Positions 1 to 8,480 of a stretch of DNA of 10,699 bases are shown piece after piece. This DNA is from Silvimonas sp. JCM 19000 (GTDB lineage: Bacteria > Pseudomonadota > Gammaproteobacteria > Burkholderiales > Chitinibacteraceae): contig BBFD01000135.1 in assembly GCA_001313065.1 (NCBI GenBank), positions 1 to 10,699 on the forward strand, read 5' to 3'. How positions within the stretch are numbered: position 1 is the stretch's first letter; each line of letters opens with the position of its first letter. The notes under the pieces are model-generated. The model was not told where the DNA came from and searched no databases. It saw nothing but the letters and a program-made list of their open reading frames with translations. A program made the position numbers and the translations under genes.

Positions 1-546
1 CAGCACGGCCAACCCGGCGGCCCGCGCCGCCGTCACGCCGGCCACGCTGTCTTCAATCACCAGCGTGCTGGCGGACTGGCCACCCAGACCATTACAGGCC
101 GCACGGTATAAATCGGGCGCGGGTTTGGGTCGCAGCGCCACATCCGGCGTGTACACCTGGCCACCAAACAAATCGCGCAAGCCCGCACTACTGAGCCCGG
201 CTTCAACGCGCGGGCGGCTGCTATTGCTGGCCACCGCCAACGGTCGTTGCAGTGCGGACAACGCTTGCAGCACGCCGGGGATGGCCTGCGCCTCGGCGAT
301 ACAGCGCGCCTCGACTGCGGCTTCCAGCGCCAGCGTTTCGGTCATGCTGAGCCGTAGTTCCAGCTCGATCGCCATGTCAGCGGCGATGGCGGGCAATGTC
401 ATGCCCAGGCGCGGCCGCAAGAAGGCGTCGAGTACCGGGCGTGGCGCCCGGCCATCCAGCCCGTCAAGGATGGCGGCCAGCGCAACGCTTTCGCTATCGA
501 GCAACACGCCGTCGCAATCACAGATGACATGGGTGATGCCTGTCAT
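1..546 (-). CDS. HAD superfamily (subfamily IA) phosphatase, 3' end cut by window edge
   Basis: The visible 182 N-terminal residues read without interruption, one of only two genes here with no frame break. HAD motifs are in order: motif I DCDGVLLDSE with nucleophile D10 and acid D12; motif II Ser at about 107 in VASNSS; motif III Lys at about 141 in PKPAPD; motif IV E165-D166 in IEDS. An insert between motif I and II is the cap typical of beta-phosphoglucomutase-like and 6-phosphogluconate phosphatase-like (YieH) enzymes. A cytoplasmic sugar-phosphate phosphatase or mutase is the family expectation; the substrate cannot be read. The start ATG overlaps the TGA of the upstream permease as ATGA, suggesting translational coupling. 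HAD genes of this type occur inside polyol ABC-transport operons of related bacteria, which fits this position. The C-terminus lies beyond base 1. Confidence 0.9.
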   Translation of the reverse strand, partial: MTGITHVICDCDGVLLDSESVALAAILDGLDGRAPRPVLDAFLRPRLGMTLPAIAADMAIELELRLSMTETLALEAAVEARCIAEAQAIPGVLQALSALQRPLAVASNSSRPRVEAGLSSAGLRDLFGGQVYTPDVALRPKPAPDLYRAACNGLGGQSASTLVIEDSVAGVTAARAAGLAVL

Positions 547-1352
547 TTGACCGCCCCGAACGTCATGCCCCGCACCAGTTGCTTTTGTGCCAGCCAGCCC
601 AGGACCAGGATGGGCGCCACCGCCAGCAAGGACGCCGCTGACAATTTGGCCCAGAACAAACCTTCCGGATTGCTGTACGAGGCGATAAACACGGTAAGCG
701 GTGCGGCGTTGACGCTGGACAGGTTCAGGCTCCAGAACGCCTCGTTCCATGAAAAAAAATCACCAGCAACAGCGCCGTTGAGGCCAGGCCCGGCAGCGCG
801 GTCGGCAGCAACAGATGCAGCATTTCCTGCCAGGCGTTGGCGCCATCGATGCGCGCGGCTTCAAGGATTTCTTTGGGCACTTCATTGAAGTAGGTGAATG
901 CCATCCACACCGCAATCGGCAGATTGATCAGCGTGTAGATGATGATCAGCGGTAATGCTATCCAGCAGCAGCGTGGTCTTGGCCAGCAGATAGATCGGGA
1001 TCAACACGCCCACGGCCGGCATCATCTTGGTAGACAGCATCCACAACAGGATTTTTTTGCGCCCGCTTGCCCGGGAAGAACGCCAGCGAATACGCCGCGG
1101 GCACCGCCAACGCCAGGGACACGATGGTCGAGCCGATCGAGACATAGATCGAGTTGCTGACAAAGCCAGGTAATGGCTGCGTTCAAATACTTCGTTAAAG
1201 CTTTGCAGCGTGGGCTTGAACAGCAGCGACAGCGAGTACGCGTCCTGTTCGGTCTTGAAGGCGGTGACGGCGATGATCAGGATGGGCAGAAAGATGACAA
1301 ATGCCGTCCCCCACCCCAACACGCCCACCCACCATGGGGCTTTATCGTTCAT
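543..1352 (-). CDS. Carbohydrate (polyol-type) ABC transporter permease 2, MalG/MtlG-like, frame broken
   Basis: Inner-membrane permease of a CUT1-type sugar importer, pairing with the permease encoded just upstream. The first membrane segment follows MNDKAPWW (residues about 8-32). The cytoplasmic EAA loop is recognisable as EILEAARIDGANAWQEM followed by LLPTALPG, where the ATPase docks. The C-terminus reads WNEAFWSLNL to RGMTFGAVK. Four frame breaks interrupt it: one base lost near 1169, an extra base in the 7-T run 1052-1058, two bases lost (or one gained) near 950, and two extra bases in the 8-A run 752-759. Corrected length is about 269 residues, normal for the family. The start overlaps the previous gene's stop as ATGA, and its own stop overlaps the HAD start the same way. 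Sorbitol/mannitol specificity is inferred from similarity to MtlG/SmoG-type proteins and from gene order. Confidence 0.9.
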
Positions 1353-2299
1353 TTTTCGTACTCCCCTTTCAGGTTCTTCGACAGCATGCGCACAAGGAAG
1401 AACGACACCACATTGGCCAGCACCACCGCGATCACGCCACCGGCCGAAGCGATGCCGATATCAAACTGTTGCAAGCCGATCGAATAAATCAGCCACGTTA
1501 GCGTGGTGGTTTCGGTGCCGGGGCCGCCGGCGGTGGAGGTAAAGATTTCGGCAAAGATCGACAGCAAAAAAGATGGTCTCGATCATCACCACCACGGCAA
1601 TGGCGCGCGACAGATGCGGCAGCGTGATGTAGATAAAGATGCGGATCGGGCCCGCGCCATCCAGCTGCGCGGCTTCTTTCTGTTCCTGGTCCAGCGATTG
1701 CAATGCGGTCAGCAAAATCAGAAACGCAAACGGCAGCCATTGCCACGACACCATCACAATCACCGACACATCGGGTACTGCGCCAGCCAGTCAATCGGCT
1801 GCAGGCCCAGCGCGGAAGATGTTGGCCCACAGGCCATACACCGGGTGCAGGATCATGTTTTTCCAGATCAGCGCGCTGACCGTGGGCATTACAAAAAAAA
1901 GGGCGCGATAACGAGGAGTCGCGCGATACCCCGCCCTGCAAACGGTTGGTCAAACAGCACGCCCAGCAGCAAACCACCCACTACCGAAATCCCCAGCACC
2001 GAGCCGATCAGGGTCAGGGTGTGGCCAATGGCGGGCCAGAAGGCCGGGTCATCCAGCAGGTAGCGATAGTTATCAAGGCCGACAAAGCCGGTCTGGTCCG
2101 GGTTGAGCAGGTTGTAACGGATGGCGGAGAAATACAGCGTCATCAGCAACGGCACCAGCATCCACAAAAACAGCACCGCTACCGACGGCGTCAGCATCAG
2201 GCTGGCCAGCGGCAATTTGCTGCGCGGCTGCACGGCCGGGGTGAGGGTTTCACCGGGCGGCAGGGGGGCTACCGTCGCATTGAGAACTTGTTGAGTCAT
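1349..2299 (-). CDS. Carbohydrate (polyol-type) ABC transporter permease 1, MalF/MtlF-like, frame broken
   Basis: First of the two membrane subunits. After a proline-rich cytoplasmic N-terminus comes a membrane segment around ASLMLTPSVAVLFLWMLVPL, then FSAIRYNLLNP and GLDNYRYLLDDPAFW, typical of this family. The EAA loop is KEAAQLDGAGPIRIFIYITLPHL. Four frame breaks are seen: two extra bases in the 8-A run 1893-1900 (before VMPTVSALIWKNM), two bases lost or one gained near 1811, one lost near 1774 (CCCC read as CCC), and one extra in the A run 1566-1571. Corrected length is about 316 residues. I chose the ATG at 2299 because an AGG lies 8 bases upstream; a GTG at 2308 would add three residues and cannot be excluded. 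A 6-G run at 2263-2268 inside the gene does not break frame. The stop overlaps the next gene's start as ATGA. Confidence 0.9.
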
Positions 2300-2382
2300 G
2301 GGGGACACCTGTGCGGGTCAGTCAGGGGACCACCGGAAACCGCCTGGCAGCGCGGCTTCCGGTGACGACGTACCAGCGCGGA

Positions 2383-3692
2383 TTACTTGAGATAACCCGC
2401 TTGTTTCATGGCGCGCTCAGTCGAGGCTTGCGAGTTCTTCAGCGCCTGGTCGATGGTCAGCTTGCCGGTCAGCGCGCCTGCCACGTTCTGGCCCACCACG
2501 GTGCCGATGGACTGGAACTCAGGGATGGTGGCGAACTGCACGCCGATGTACGGCACTTTCTGCACGGTGGCATCGGTCGGGTTGGCGGTGTTGATGGCGC
2601 TCAGCACAAAGCTGGCAAACGGCGCGGCTTTTTTTTGATATTCCGGATTGGCGTAAGTGGATTCACGCGTACCGGACGGCACCGAAGCCCAGCCTTGTCT
2701 TTGGCGACCAGCGCGATGTATTCCTTCGAGGTAGCCCATGCCGCAAATTTCTGTGCGGCGGCCTGGTTCTTGGACGACTTCGGCACGGCCAGCGACCACA
2801 TCCACAGCCAGTGCGCGCCCTTCGGCGAAGTACCTTGCGGTGCAGCGGCGAAGGCCACCTTATCGGCTACTTTGGATTCCTTGCCGTTGTACAACATGCC
2901 GGCGGCGACAGTGGCGTCGACCCACATGGCACACTTGCCGCTACCAAACAGCACCAGGTTTTCGTTAAAGCCATTGGCGCTGGCGCCGGAGGGCCATATT
3001 TGCCGAGGATGTCGACGTAAGTGGTGACGGCCTTCTTCCATTCCGGCGTATCGATGGTCGCTTCCAGCTTTGATCAAACCAGCGGCCGCCGTAGGTATTC
3101 ACCATGGTGCCTACCAGTGCCATGTTTTCGCCCCAACCGGCCTGGCCGCGCAAGCAGATGCCGTAAACGCCGGCGGCTTTGTCGGTCAGTTTTTTCAGCA
3201 AAACCCTGAATATCGGTCCAGGTCGGCTGATCCGGCATCTTCAGACCCTTGGCATCAAACAGGTCTTTGCGATAGTAGGTCATGGAGCTTTCGGCATAGA
3301 ACGGCACCGCATACAGCTTGCCTTTGAGCGACAGGCCATCGCGTACGGTCTTGATCACATCGTTAAGGTCATAGCTGGCGGGCAGATCCAACGGGCTCAG
3401 CCAGTTTTTTGCCCGCCCAGATCGGGGCCTCGTAAGCGCCGATGGTCATCAGGTCAAACTGGCCCGAACCGGTGGCGATATCTGTAGTAACACGTTGACG
3501 CAGTACGTTTTCTTCCAGCGTTACCCAACGCAACTGGATGTCCGGATTAGCTTGTTCAAACGTCTTGGAGAGCTTTTGCAGCTCGATCATGTCGGGGTTG
3601 TTGATGGTGGCAATGGTGACGGTGGCGGCGCTGGCTACACCAGCCAGTCCAACAAACGCGGCAGCGATTGCGGTAGTCAGGGTCTTGTTCAC
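2383..3692 (-). CDS. Periplasmic substrate-binding protein of polyol/sugar ABC transporter, MtlE/SmoE-like, frame broken
   Basis: Extracellular solute-binding protein family 1. The N-terminus is a signal peptide, MNKTLTTAIAAAFVGLAGVASA, with likely cleavage after ASA. The mature protein begins ATVTIATINNPDMIELQKLSKTFE and ends MKQAGYLK. Conserved stretches include QFDLMTIGAYEAPIW, YAVPFYAESSMTYYRKDLFDAKGLKMP, GRWFD and VLFGSGKCAMWVDATVAAGML. The start is a GTG at 3692, chosen because GGAGAG lies 6 bases upstream and the signal peptide begins right after it. Five frame breaks occur: one extra base in each 6-T run (3405-3410, 3190-3195), and one base lost near 3063, 2992 and 2699. Corrected length is about 436 residues, as expected for MtlE/SmoE. 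An 8-T run at 2629-2636 stays in frame. Sorbitol/mannitol as ligand is an inference. It is the first gene of the operon, 83 bases ahead of permease 1. Confidence 0.92.
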
Positions 3693-3698
3693 GTTGAT

Positions 3699-3704
3699 CT
3701 CTCC
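3699..3704 (-). promoter_or_regulatory. Ribosome binding site of the binding-protein gene
   Basis: GGAGAG on the minus strand, 6 bases before a GTG start. It decides the GTG at 3692 over in-frame upstream codons and fits the signal peptide beginning there. Confidence 0.8.
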
Positions 3705-3883
3705 ATACTTTTCGTTGAGTGGCCGGTGCAGAGCAAACCCGGCTGTTACAGCCACGCAAGGGCGCGGCCTTTGTTATTGCGTTGGGTAAAACACGATCAG
3801 TGAGCGTAGCGACCAGGTGCTGCGGCACAACACGCGAAGCAACCCGGCGATCAGCACCCCAGCTCAAACTGTGGCACTATTTA

Positions 3884-3907
3884 CGTAGTGAGCATTTATT
3901 CACTACG
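3884..3907. promoter_or_regulatory. Perfect inverted repeat, candidate operator 1
   Basis: Arms CGTAGTGA (3884-3891) and TCACTACG (3900-3907) are perfect reverse complements separated by 8 bases. It lies about 190 bases upstream of the transporter start and about 195 upstream of the regulator start. Binding by the adjacent SorC-type regulator is inferred. Confidence 0.6.
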
Positions 3908-3943
3908 CGGGCAAATATTCGCTTCACGTTTGATCCTTGTCAA

Positions 3944-3970
3944 GCATTTGCTCGCGCGCTGAGCAAATGC
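3944..3970. promoter_or_regulatory. Perfect inverted repeat, candidate operator 2
   Basis: Arms GCATTTGCTC (3944-3953) and GAGCAAATGC (3961-3970) are perfect 10-base reverse complements with a 7-base spacer. The arm core GAGCAAAT resembles GAGCATTT at 3890-3897 and GGGCAAAT at 3909-3916, so a repeated protein-binding half-site is likely. No T-tract follows on either strand, which argues against a terminator. Confidence 0.65.
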
Positions 3971-4040
3971 ACTGCAACATACCGGGCTGTCTTTTGCTGC
4001 CGCCCGGTGGTAAAACAGCCGCAAGCCGCAGGGGCACGGT

Positions 4041-4046
4041 TACAAT
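4041..4046 (+). promoter_or_regulatory. Possible -10 hexamer of the regulator gene
   Basis: TACAAT on the plus strand, 56 bases before the ATG at 4103. No good -35 is visible at 16-18 bases. The same hexamer precedes argS and proS, which gives some support. Confidence 0.35.
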
Positions 4047-4093
4047 CCGGCGCAGCCCCACGGCCGCTCAACCCAGGCGCTACGGGGCTTTAC

Positions 4094-4097
4094 AGGA
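4094..4097 (+). promoter_or_regulatory. Ribosome binding site of the SorC-type regulator
   Basis: AGGA 5 bases before the ATG at 4103; it supports this start and the N-terminus MSRQQEKLDQAARAAW. Confidence 0.65.
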
Positions 4098-4102
4098 AAA
4101 TC

Positions 4103-5054
4103 ATGTCGAGACAACAAGAGAAACTGGACCAGGCTGCGCGCGCCGCGTGGATGTATTACGTGGCCAACAACACGCAACATGAAATCGCAGAGCATCTCGC
4201 ATCAGCCGACAGATGGCGCAGCGTCTGGTGGCGTACGCGGTAGAAGAAGGCCTGGTGCGCGTACGCATCGACCATGACGTCAGCGATTGCCTGGCGCTGG
4301 CCGAGGCGATGAAAACGCGCTTTGGCCTGAGCCTGTGTCGCGTGGTCCCGGCCGGCAACGCCGAAGGCGACGTGCTGCGCCGCATGTTGGCGGTAGCGGG
4401 CGCGCAGGTGATGGACCAGTTTTTTTGCAGTCAGATAAACCGCTGGTGGTGAATCTGGGTTCGGGCCGGACCCTGAAGGCGGTGATTGATGAACTGAGCG
4501 AAATCGAGCGGCCGCAGCATCGCATCGTCTCGATGGTGGGGGCGATTGCCAGCGATGGCGCCTCCAATCGCTACGACGTGGCGCTACGCACCGCCGAAAA
4601 GACGCGTAGCAAATACTTTATGCTGCCCGCGCCGCTGATTGCCGACAGCGCGGAAGACTGCCGCCAATGGTGTAGCCACCGCGTGTATCGCGTGGTGAGC
4701 GAGCTATCGGCGCATGCGGACGTCACTTTCCTCGGCATCGGTTCAATCGGACCGGGCTGCCCGCTGCAGGAAGACGGTTTTTTTAAGCGCGGATGATATT
4801 TCGCAATTGATGGGCCTGGGCGCGGCGGGCGAGATGATAGGCCACGTACTCGATCACAACGGCCAGGCACTGGATTCGCCGCTGGCGCAGCGCGTCACCA
4901 GCTTGCGCCTGCCGATGTCCGCCGCGCAGCCTGTGATCGGCTTTGGCGGCGGCAAGGCGAAGTACACAGCGCTGAACGCCGCATTGCGCGGCCGCGCCCT
5001 CAGCGGGCTGGTGACCGATGAACCAGCGCACGGCAAGCGCTGGCGCAGGCGTAA
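4103..5054 (+). CDS. SorC/DeoR-type sugar-binding transcriptional regulator, frame broken
   Basis: Cytoplasmic DNA-binding regulator with an N-terminal helix-turn-helix and a C-terminal sugar-phosphate-binding domain. The first part reads MSRQQEKLDQAARAAWMYYVANNTQHEIAEHL, then after a lost base near 4200 ISRQMAQRLVAYAVEEGLVRV, a recognition-helix pattern. The effector domain shows NLGSGRTLKAVIDEL, FLGIGSIGPGCPLQEDGF and PVIGFGGGKAKYTALNAALRG ending in GLVTDEP, as in SorC/LsrR-like proteins. Frame breaks: one base lost near 4200, two extra in the 7-T run 4420-4426, one extra in the 7-T run 4778-4784, one lost near 5029. Restoring the last gives an ending of about ARQALAQA and TAA at 5052-5054; read literally the frame runs on to 5082. 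Corrected length is about 316 residues, normal for the family. Its divergent position implies control of the transport operon; whether it represses or activates cannot be read. Confidence 0.9.
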
Positions 5055-5085
5055 CAAACAGCAGCGGAAAGCGTCTCGGTAATGT

Positions 5086-5122
5086 GTTGCCCTGGAGAGG
5101 TTTTGTCCTGGCTGGGGGCAAC
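5086..5122. repeat. 7-base inverted repeat, weak terminator candidate
   Basis: Perfect arms GTTGCCC and GGGCAAC with a 23-base spacer, 32 bases beyond the regulator stop. The long loop and absence of a following T-run make terminator function doubtful. Confidence 0.3.
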
Positions 5123-5170
5123 GTGCATTTGGCTATGCCGTGGACGCGGGCTGGCCCCGAAATGTGCGTT

Positions 5171-5210
5171 GTCCCCGCAAGCGAGGACAAGTCCCCGCAA
5201 GCGAGGACAA
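5171..5210. repeat. Exact 20-base tandem duplication, each unit near-palindromic
   Basis: The unit GTCCCCGCAAGCGAGGACAA occurs twice with no spacer and no mismatch. Within each unit GTCC pairs with GGAC and CGC with GCG, so each copy is close to a perfect dyad on both strands. It lies in the convergent gap, where a bidirectional terminator or dispersed repeat could sit. Only two copies and no spacers, so it is not a CRISPR array. Confidence 0.85.
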
Positions 5211-5228
5211 GCCCGGGGGTAACGCATC

Positions 5229-6635
5229 CTACGTGAGCTTTTTTTGATCATCAAGCGGCCACGTTTCAGTTCGGCCTGGATCAGCTTGAACATATCCAGA
5301 TCAAACGCCGGGCGTGGCGCGGACAGCAATTCGGCCAGTTGTTCATCATCGCGCGCCGAGCCCAGATAATTCCAGTTCTCCAGCACATGCAGCACCGCCG
5401 CATCGCCCTGCCCTTCAGCCAGCGCCACCGGCCCGGCATACGGCCACGCGGGCATTTTCAGCTTCGATAACGCCGCCAGAACGCGCGCGTTATGCAATCC
5501 GACCGGTTCTTTGCCCATGCAAGCGCCGCGGCATTTCTGCGCCAGATGGCTGCTGCACGGCGTGACCGTTTCGAAACCCAACAAAGTGCGGCACAGATTA
5601 TGCGCGTCGGCCAGCCGGGTTAACGCCGTCTTCGCCTCGCGCTCGCTGCGGAACGGGCCAAACCAGAATTCATCTGGTCCGGCTTCAGCCAGGTTTTCCA
5701 GCGGCACCAGGCAATTTCCAGCGGCGCGTCGGGCTGCGGCATTAAGCGCCATGCCACCAGTTCGCGCGTTTTACGCAGACGCGGGCTGTATTGCGGCGAC
5801 AAACTGCGCAGCAGGCTGCTTCGTGCAGCAACGAGCCAAACTCGCCCGCAGTCTCCGCCCAGTCCACGCGCTTGAGCAGTCCCAGCATCTGCGCCTCGCG
5901 CGCTTTTTTTGCGGTCCTTCAGGTCAACCGAGAAATGCGTCAGCACGCGCTTGCGCACATTGCTGCTGCGGCCGATAAACAGCGGTTCGTCACCGTCGCC
6001 GTAAAACACATAGACGCCGTGGCTTTCCGGCAGATCGTCCACGATGGCGGGGTCGACACCGGCTGGCACCACCGGCTGGCGCGTCAGATCCTGAATCGCG
6101 GCGTGGATGGCGGTGACGGGATGATCGCGCTGGGCGGCATCCAGAAACTGCTGCAGCAACAGCGCATCGGTGAGCGCACGGTGGCGTTCGCCGGGCACGC
6201 TCAAGCCGTGGCGCGCCACCAGCGTATCCAGACTGTGTTTGTGTTCGTGCGGATAAAGCTTGCGCGACAGTTTGACCGTACACAGCACGCGCGCGCTAAA
6301 ACGCAGCCCCAGCCGCTTGAATTCCTGCTTTAAAAAAACCGTAGTCAAAGCGCGCGTTGTGCGCGACAAACACACGGCCTTCCAGCTTTTGCAGCAAGGT
6401 GGGCGCCAGTTCGGCAAAGGTGGGCGCGTCGGCCACCATGCATCGTTAATGCCGGTCAGTTGCTGAATAAACGGGGGGATGGGTCGCTGCGGGTTGACCA
6501 GACTTTGCCAGCTGCGAATGCCGTCGGCGTCGATCTGCACCAGTCCGACTTCGGTAATGCGATCGGTGGCTGGCGTGGCGCCTGTGTTTCCAGATCGATC
6601 AGCACCAGCGGCGCATCAAAGTACGGATTATTCAT
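5229..6635 (-). CDS. DnaQ-like 3'-5' exonuclease fused to GIY-YIG (UvrC/Cho-like) nuclease, frame broken
   Basis: Two-nuclease fusion. The N-terminal DEDDh exonuclease has DLETTG (D14, E16; the second T is restored by adding one base near 6588), an FDYGFLK motif (Asp at about 98) and HRALTDA (His at about 152, Asp at about 157). The GIY-YIG domain starts HGVYVFYGDGDEPLFIGRSSN at about 206-226. A Cho/UvrC-like tail follows, with the Cys segment CSSHLAQKCRGACMGKEP at about 357-374. Such fusions are annotated in proteobacteria as polymerase III epsilon-like or Cho-like proteins; a DNA-repair role is inferred. Seven frame breaks: bases lost near 6588, 6440, 5821 and 5715; extra bases in runs 6332-6338 and 5904-5910 (one each) and 5239-5245 (two). 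With five A in the last run the protein ends IKKLT and TAG at 5231-5229, about 468 residues; read literally it runs on. It lies 60 bases after proS. Confidence 0.85.
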
Positions 6636-6644
6636 GGGGATTCC

Positions 6645-6669
6645 AGGGCGACGGCGGGCCGCCGCCCCT
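6645..6669. repeat. GC-rich imperfect dyad between proS and the exonuclease gene
   Basis: AGGGCG at the left pairs with CGCCCCT at the right around a GGCGGGCCGCCG core, with one bulged base. It sits in the 60-base gap. No T-run follows on the minus strand, and it lies just before the exonuclease start, so an attenuating hairpin or a weak terminator are both possible. Confidence 0.35.
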
Positions 6670-6695
6670 GTAACAACTACTCAATCAATAAACGC

Positions 6696-8410
6696 TCAAG
6701 CCGCCAGACGTTGGCGCACAAACGTCGCCGCATCGGCCAGACCGACTTTCTGCATTTCGCCACCGGCACGTGCCACGTATTCGACATTGCCTTCCGCCAG
6801 ACCCTTGTCGCCGATGGTAATGCGGTGCGGAATGCCCAGCAGTTCCATATCGGCAAACATCGAGCCCGGCCGCTCGTTACGGTCGTCCAGCAGCGCATCG
6901 ACACCGGCCGCGATCAGGCTGTTGTACAGCGCATCGGCGGCCGCCTTGACGGCTTCGGAGCGATGGTAGCCCACTGCCACCACGGCCACGGCAAACGGCG
7001 CCATCGCCGCACTGAAGATGATGCCGCGCTCGTCATGGTTCTGCTCGATGGCCGCAGCCACAATGCGCGACACGCCAATACCGTAGCAGCCCATTTCAAA
7101 GTGCTTCTGGCTGCCGTCTTCGGCACATAAGTGGCGTTGAGCGCGGCGGAATACTTGGTGCGCAGCTGGAAGATATGGCCGACTTCGATACCGCGGCAGA
7201 TATCCAGCGTGCCTTTGCCATCCGGTGCCTTGTCGCCCACCACCACGTTGCGGATATCGGCCACCACGGTCGGTTCCGGCAGATCGCGGCCAAAGTTGAC
7301 GCCCGCGAGGTGGAACTTGGGCTTGTTGGCGCCGACACAAAGTCGCTCATGGCATTCACCGTCAGATCGGCGATCACGGTGATATCGCTGGCGATACCGA
7401 CCGGGCCAAGGAAGCCCGGCGGGCAGTTAAAGCGCGCGCGGATTTCTTCTTCGGTGGCAAAGCGGAATTCGCCCACGCCGGCCACTTTGCCCAGCTTCAC
7501 TTCATTCAGCGAATGATCGCCACGCAACAGCGCAACGATAAACTGGCCTTCACCGCCCACCAGCGCGATCAGCTTGACCGTGCGATCAATGCCGATGCCC
7601 AGCAACTGCGCCACAGCTTCGCAGGTGGTTTGCTTGGGGGTATCCACATCACGCATTTGCTCAGCCGGGGCGGCGCGCGGGGTGTCCGGAGCAAAAGCCG
7701 GCGCCAGCTCAACGTTGGCGGCGTAATCCGAATCGGGGTTGTAGGCCAGCAGATCTTCACCGGCATCCGCCAGCACCTGGAATTCATGGCTGCCCGAACC
7801 GCCAATTGCGCCGGTGTCGGCGGCAACGGCGCGGAACTTCAGGCCCAGACGGGTACAGACATTGGAATACGCCGTGTACATCTTGCCGTAGGCCACTTCC
7901 AGACCGGCGAAGTCGGCATCAAACGAGTAGGAATCTTTCATCACGAATTCACGCGCGCGCATCACGCCAAAACGCGGGCGGATTTCGTCGCGGAACTTGG
8001 CCTGAATCTGATACCAGTTTTGCGGCAATTGCTTGTACGAACGCAGCTCGGAACGCGCGATGTCGGTAATGACTTCTTCGTGCGTGGGGCCATAACAGAA
8101 ATCGCGATCATGCCGATCTTTGATCTTGAGCATTTGCGGGCCAAACACGGCCCAGCGGCCCGATTCCTGCCACAGCTCGGCGGGCTGGATGGTGGGCATC
8201 AGCATTTCTTGCGCGCCCGCCTTGTTCATCTCGTCGCGCACAATGGTTTCGATCTTGCGCAGCACGCGCAGACCCAATGGCATCCAGGTATACAAACCGG
8301 AACCCAGCTTTTTTGATCAGCCCGGCCCGCACCATCAGCTTGTGCGAAATCAGCTCCGCTTCGGAGGGGGCTTCTTTGAGGGTATTCAGGAACAGCTCGG
8401 AGGTACGCAT
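6696..8410 (-). CDS. proS: Prolyl-tRNA synthetase (bacterial type with editing insertion), frame broken
   Basis: Charges tRNA-Pro with proline in the cytoplasm; class II synthetase. Motif 1 region: [23 protein letters not shown]. Motif 2: [26 protein letters not shown] (about 136-162). Motif 3: [26 protein letters not shown] (about 438-463). The stretch of about 200 residues between motifs 2 and 3 contains the YbaK-like editing insertion ([23 protein letters not shown] and [17 protein letters not shown]). The C-terminal anticodon-binding domain carries [23 protein letters not shown]. Three frame breaks: one extra base in the 6-T run 8309-8314 (restores [16 protein letters not shown]), one lost near 7340 ([11 protein letters not shown]) and one lost near 7124 ([17 protein letters not shown]). 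Corrected length is about 571 residues, standard. The ATG at 8410 has no clear ribosome binding site but matches the family start [15 protein letters not shown]. Confidence 0.96.
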
Positions 8411-8445
8411 ATTGGGGCGCTGCAATCTGGTATTTGGAATCCGCG

Positions 8446-8451
8446 ATTGTA
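8446..8451 (-). promoter_or_regulatory. Possible -10 hexamer of proS
   Basis: TACAAT on the minus strand, 35 bases before the proS start codon, in the 112-base gap after argS. The -35 region is not recognisable. Confidence 0.4.
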
Positions 8452-8480
8452 GCAAGGAAGCCCGTGCGTGGGGACGGCGC

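Larger units (their letters stand above)
3693..4102. promoter_or_regulatory. Divergent regulatory region between sugar-transport operon and its regulator
   Basis: 410 bases without a gene, between the divergent starts at 3692 (minus) and 4103 (plus). The part from 3880 to 3970 is relatively AT-rich and contains two perfect inverted repeats (3884-3907 and 3944-3970) plus an extra half-site at 3909-3922. The rest (3705-3870 and 3975-4080) shows no element I can name apart from a TACAAT at 4041-4046. I could not identify a convincing -35/-10 pair for the transporter operon. SorC-family regulators usually bind in such divergent regions, so autoregulation and operon control from here are likely but inferred. 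Confidence 0.65.
5055..5228. other. Convergent intergenic region
   Basis: 174 bases between the ends of the regulator (plus) and the exonuclease gene (minus). It contains an inverted repeat GTTGCCC/GGGCAAC (5086-5092, 5116-5122), the 20-base tandem duplication at 5171-5210, and a TAACGCATCCTACG segment (5220-5233) reaching into the end of the exonuclease gene. That segment resembles one arm of dispersed extragenic palindromes common in proteobacteria (from memory, not checked). No classical T-tract terminator is seen. Confidence 0.6.

Noticed and set aside
2629..2636. 8-T run in the binding-protein gene as another frameshift
   Set aside because: The frame before (WASVPSGTRESTYANPEYQ) and after (AAPFASFVLSAI) is the same, so it costs at most one extra Lys codon.
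5171..5210. CRISPR array
   Set aside because: Only two directly abutting 20-base units, no spacers and no cas genes.
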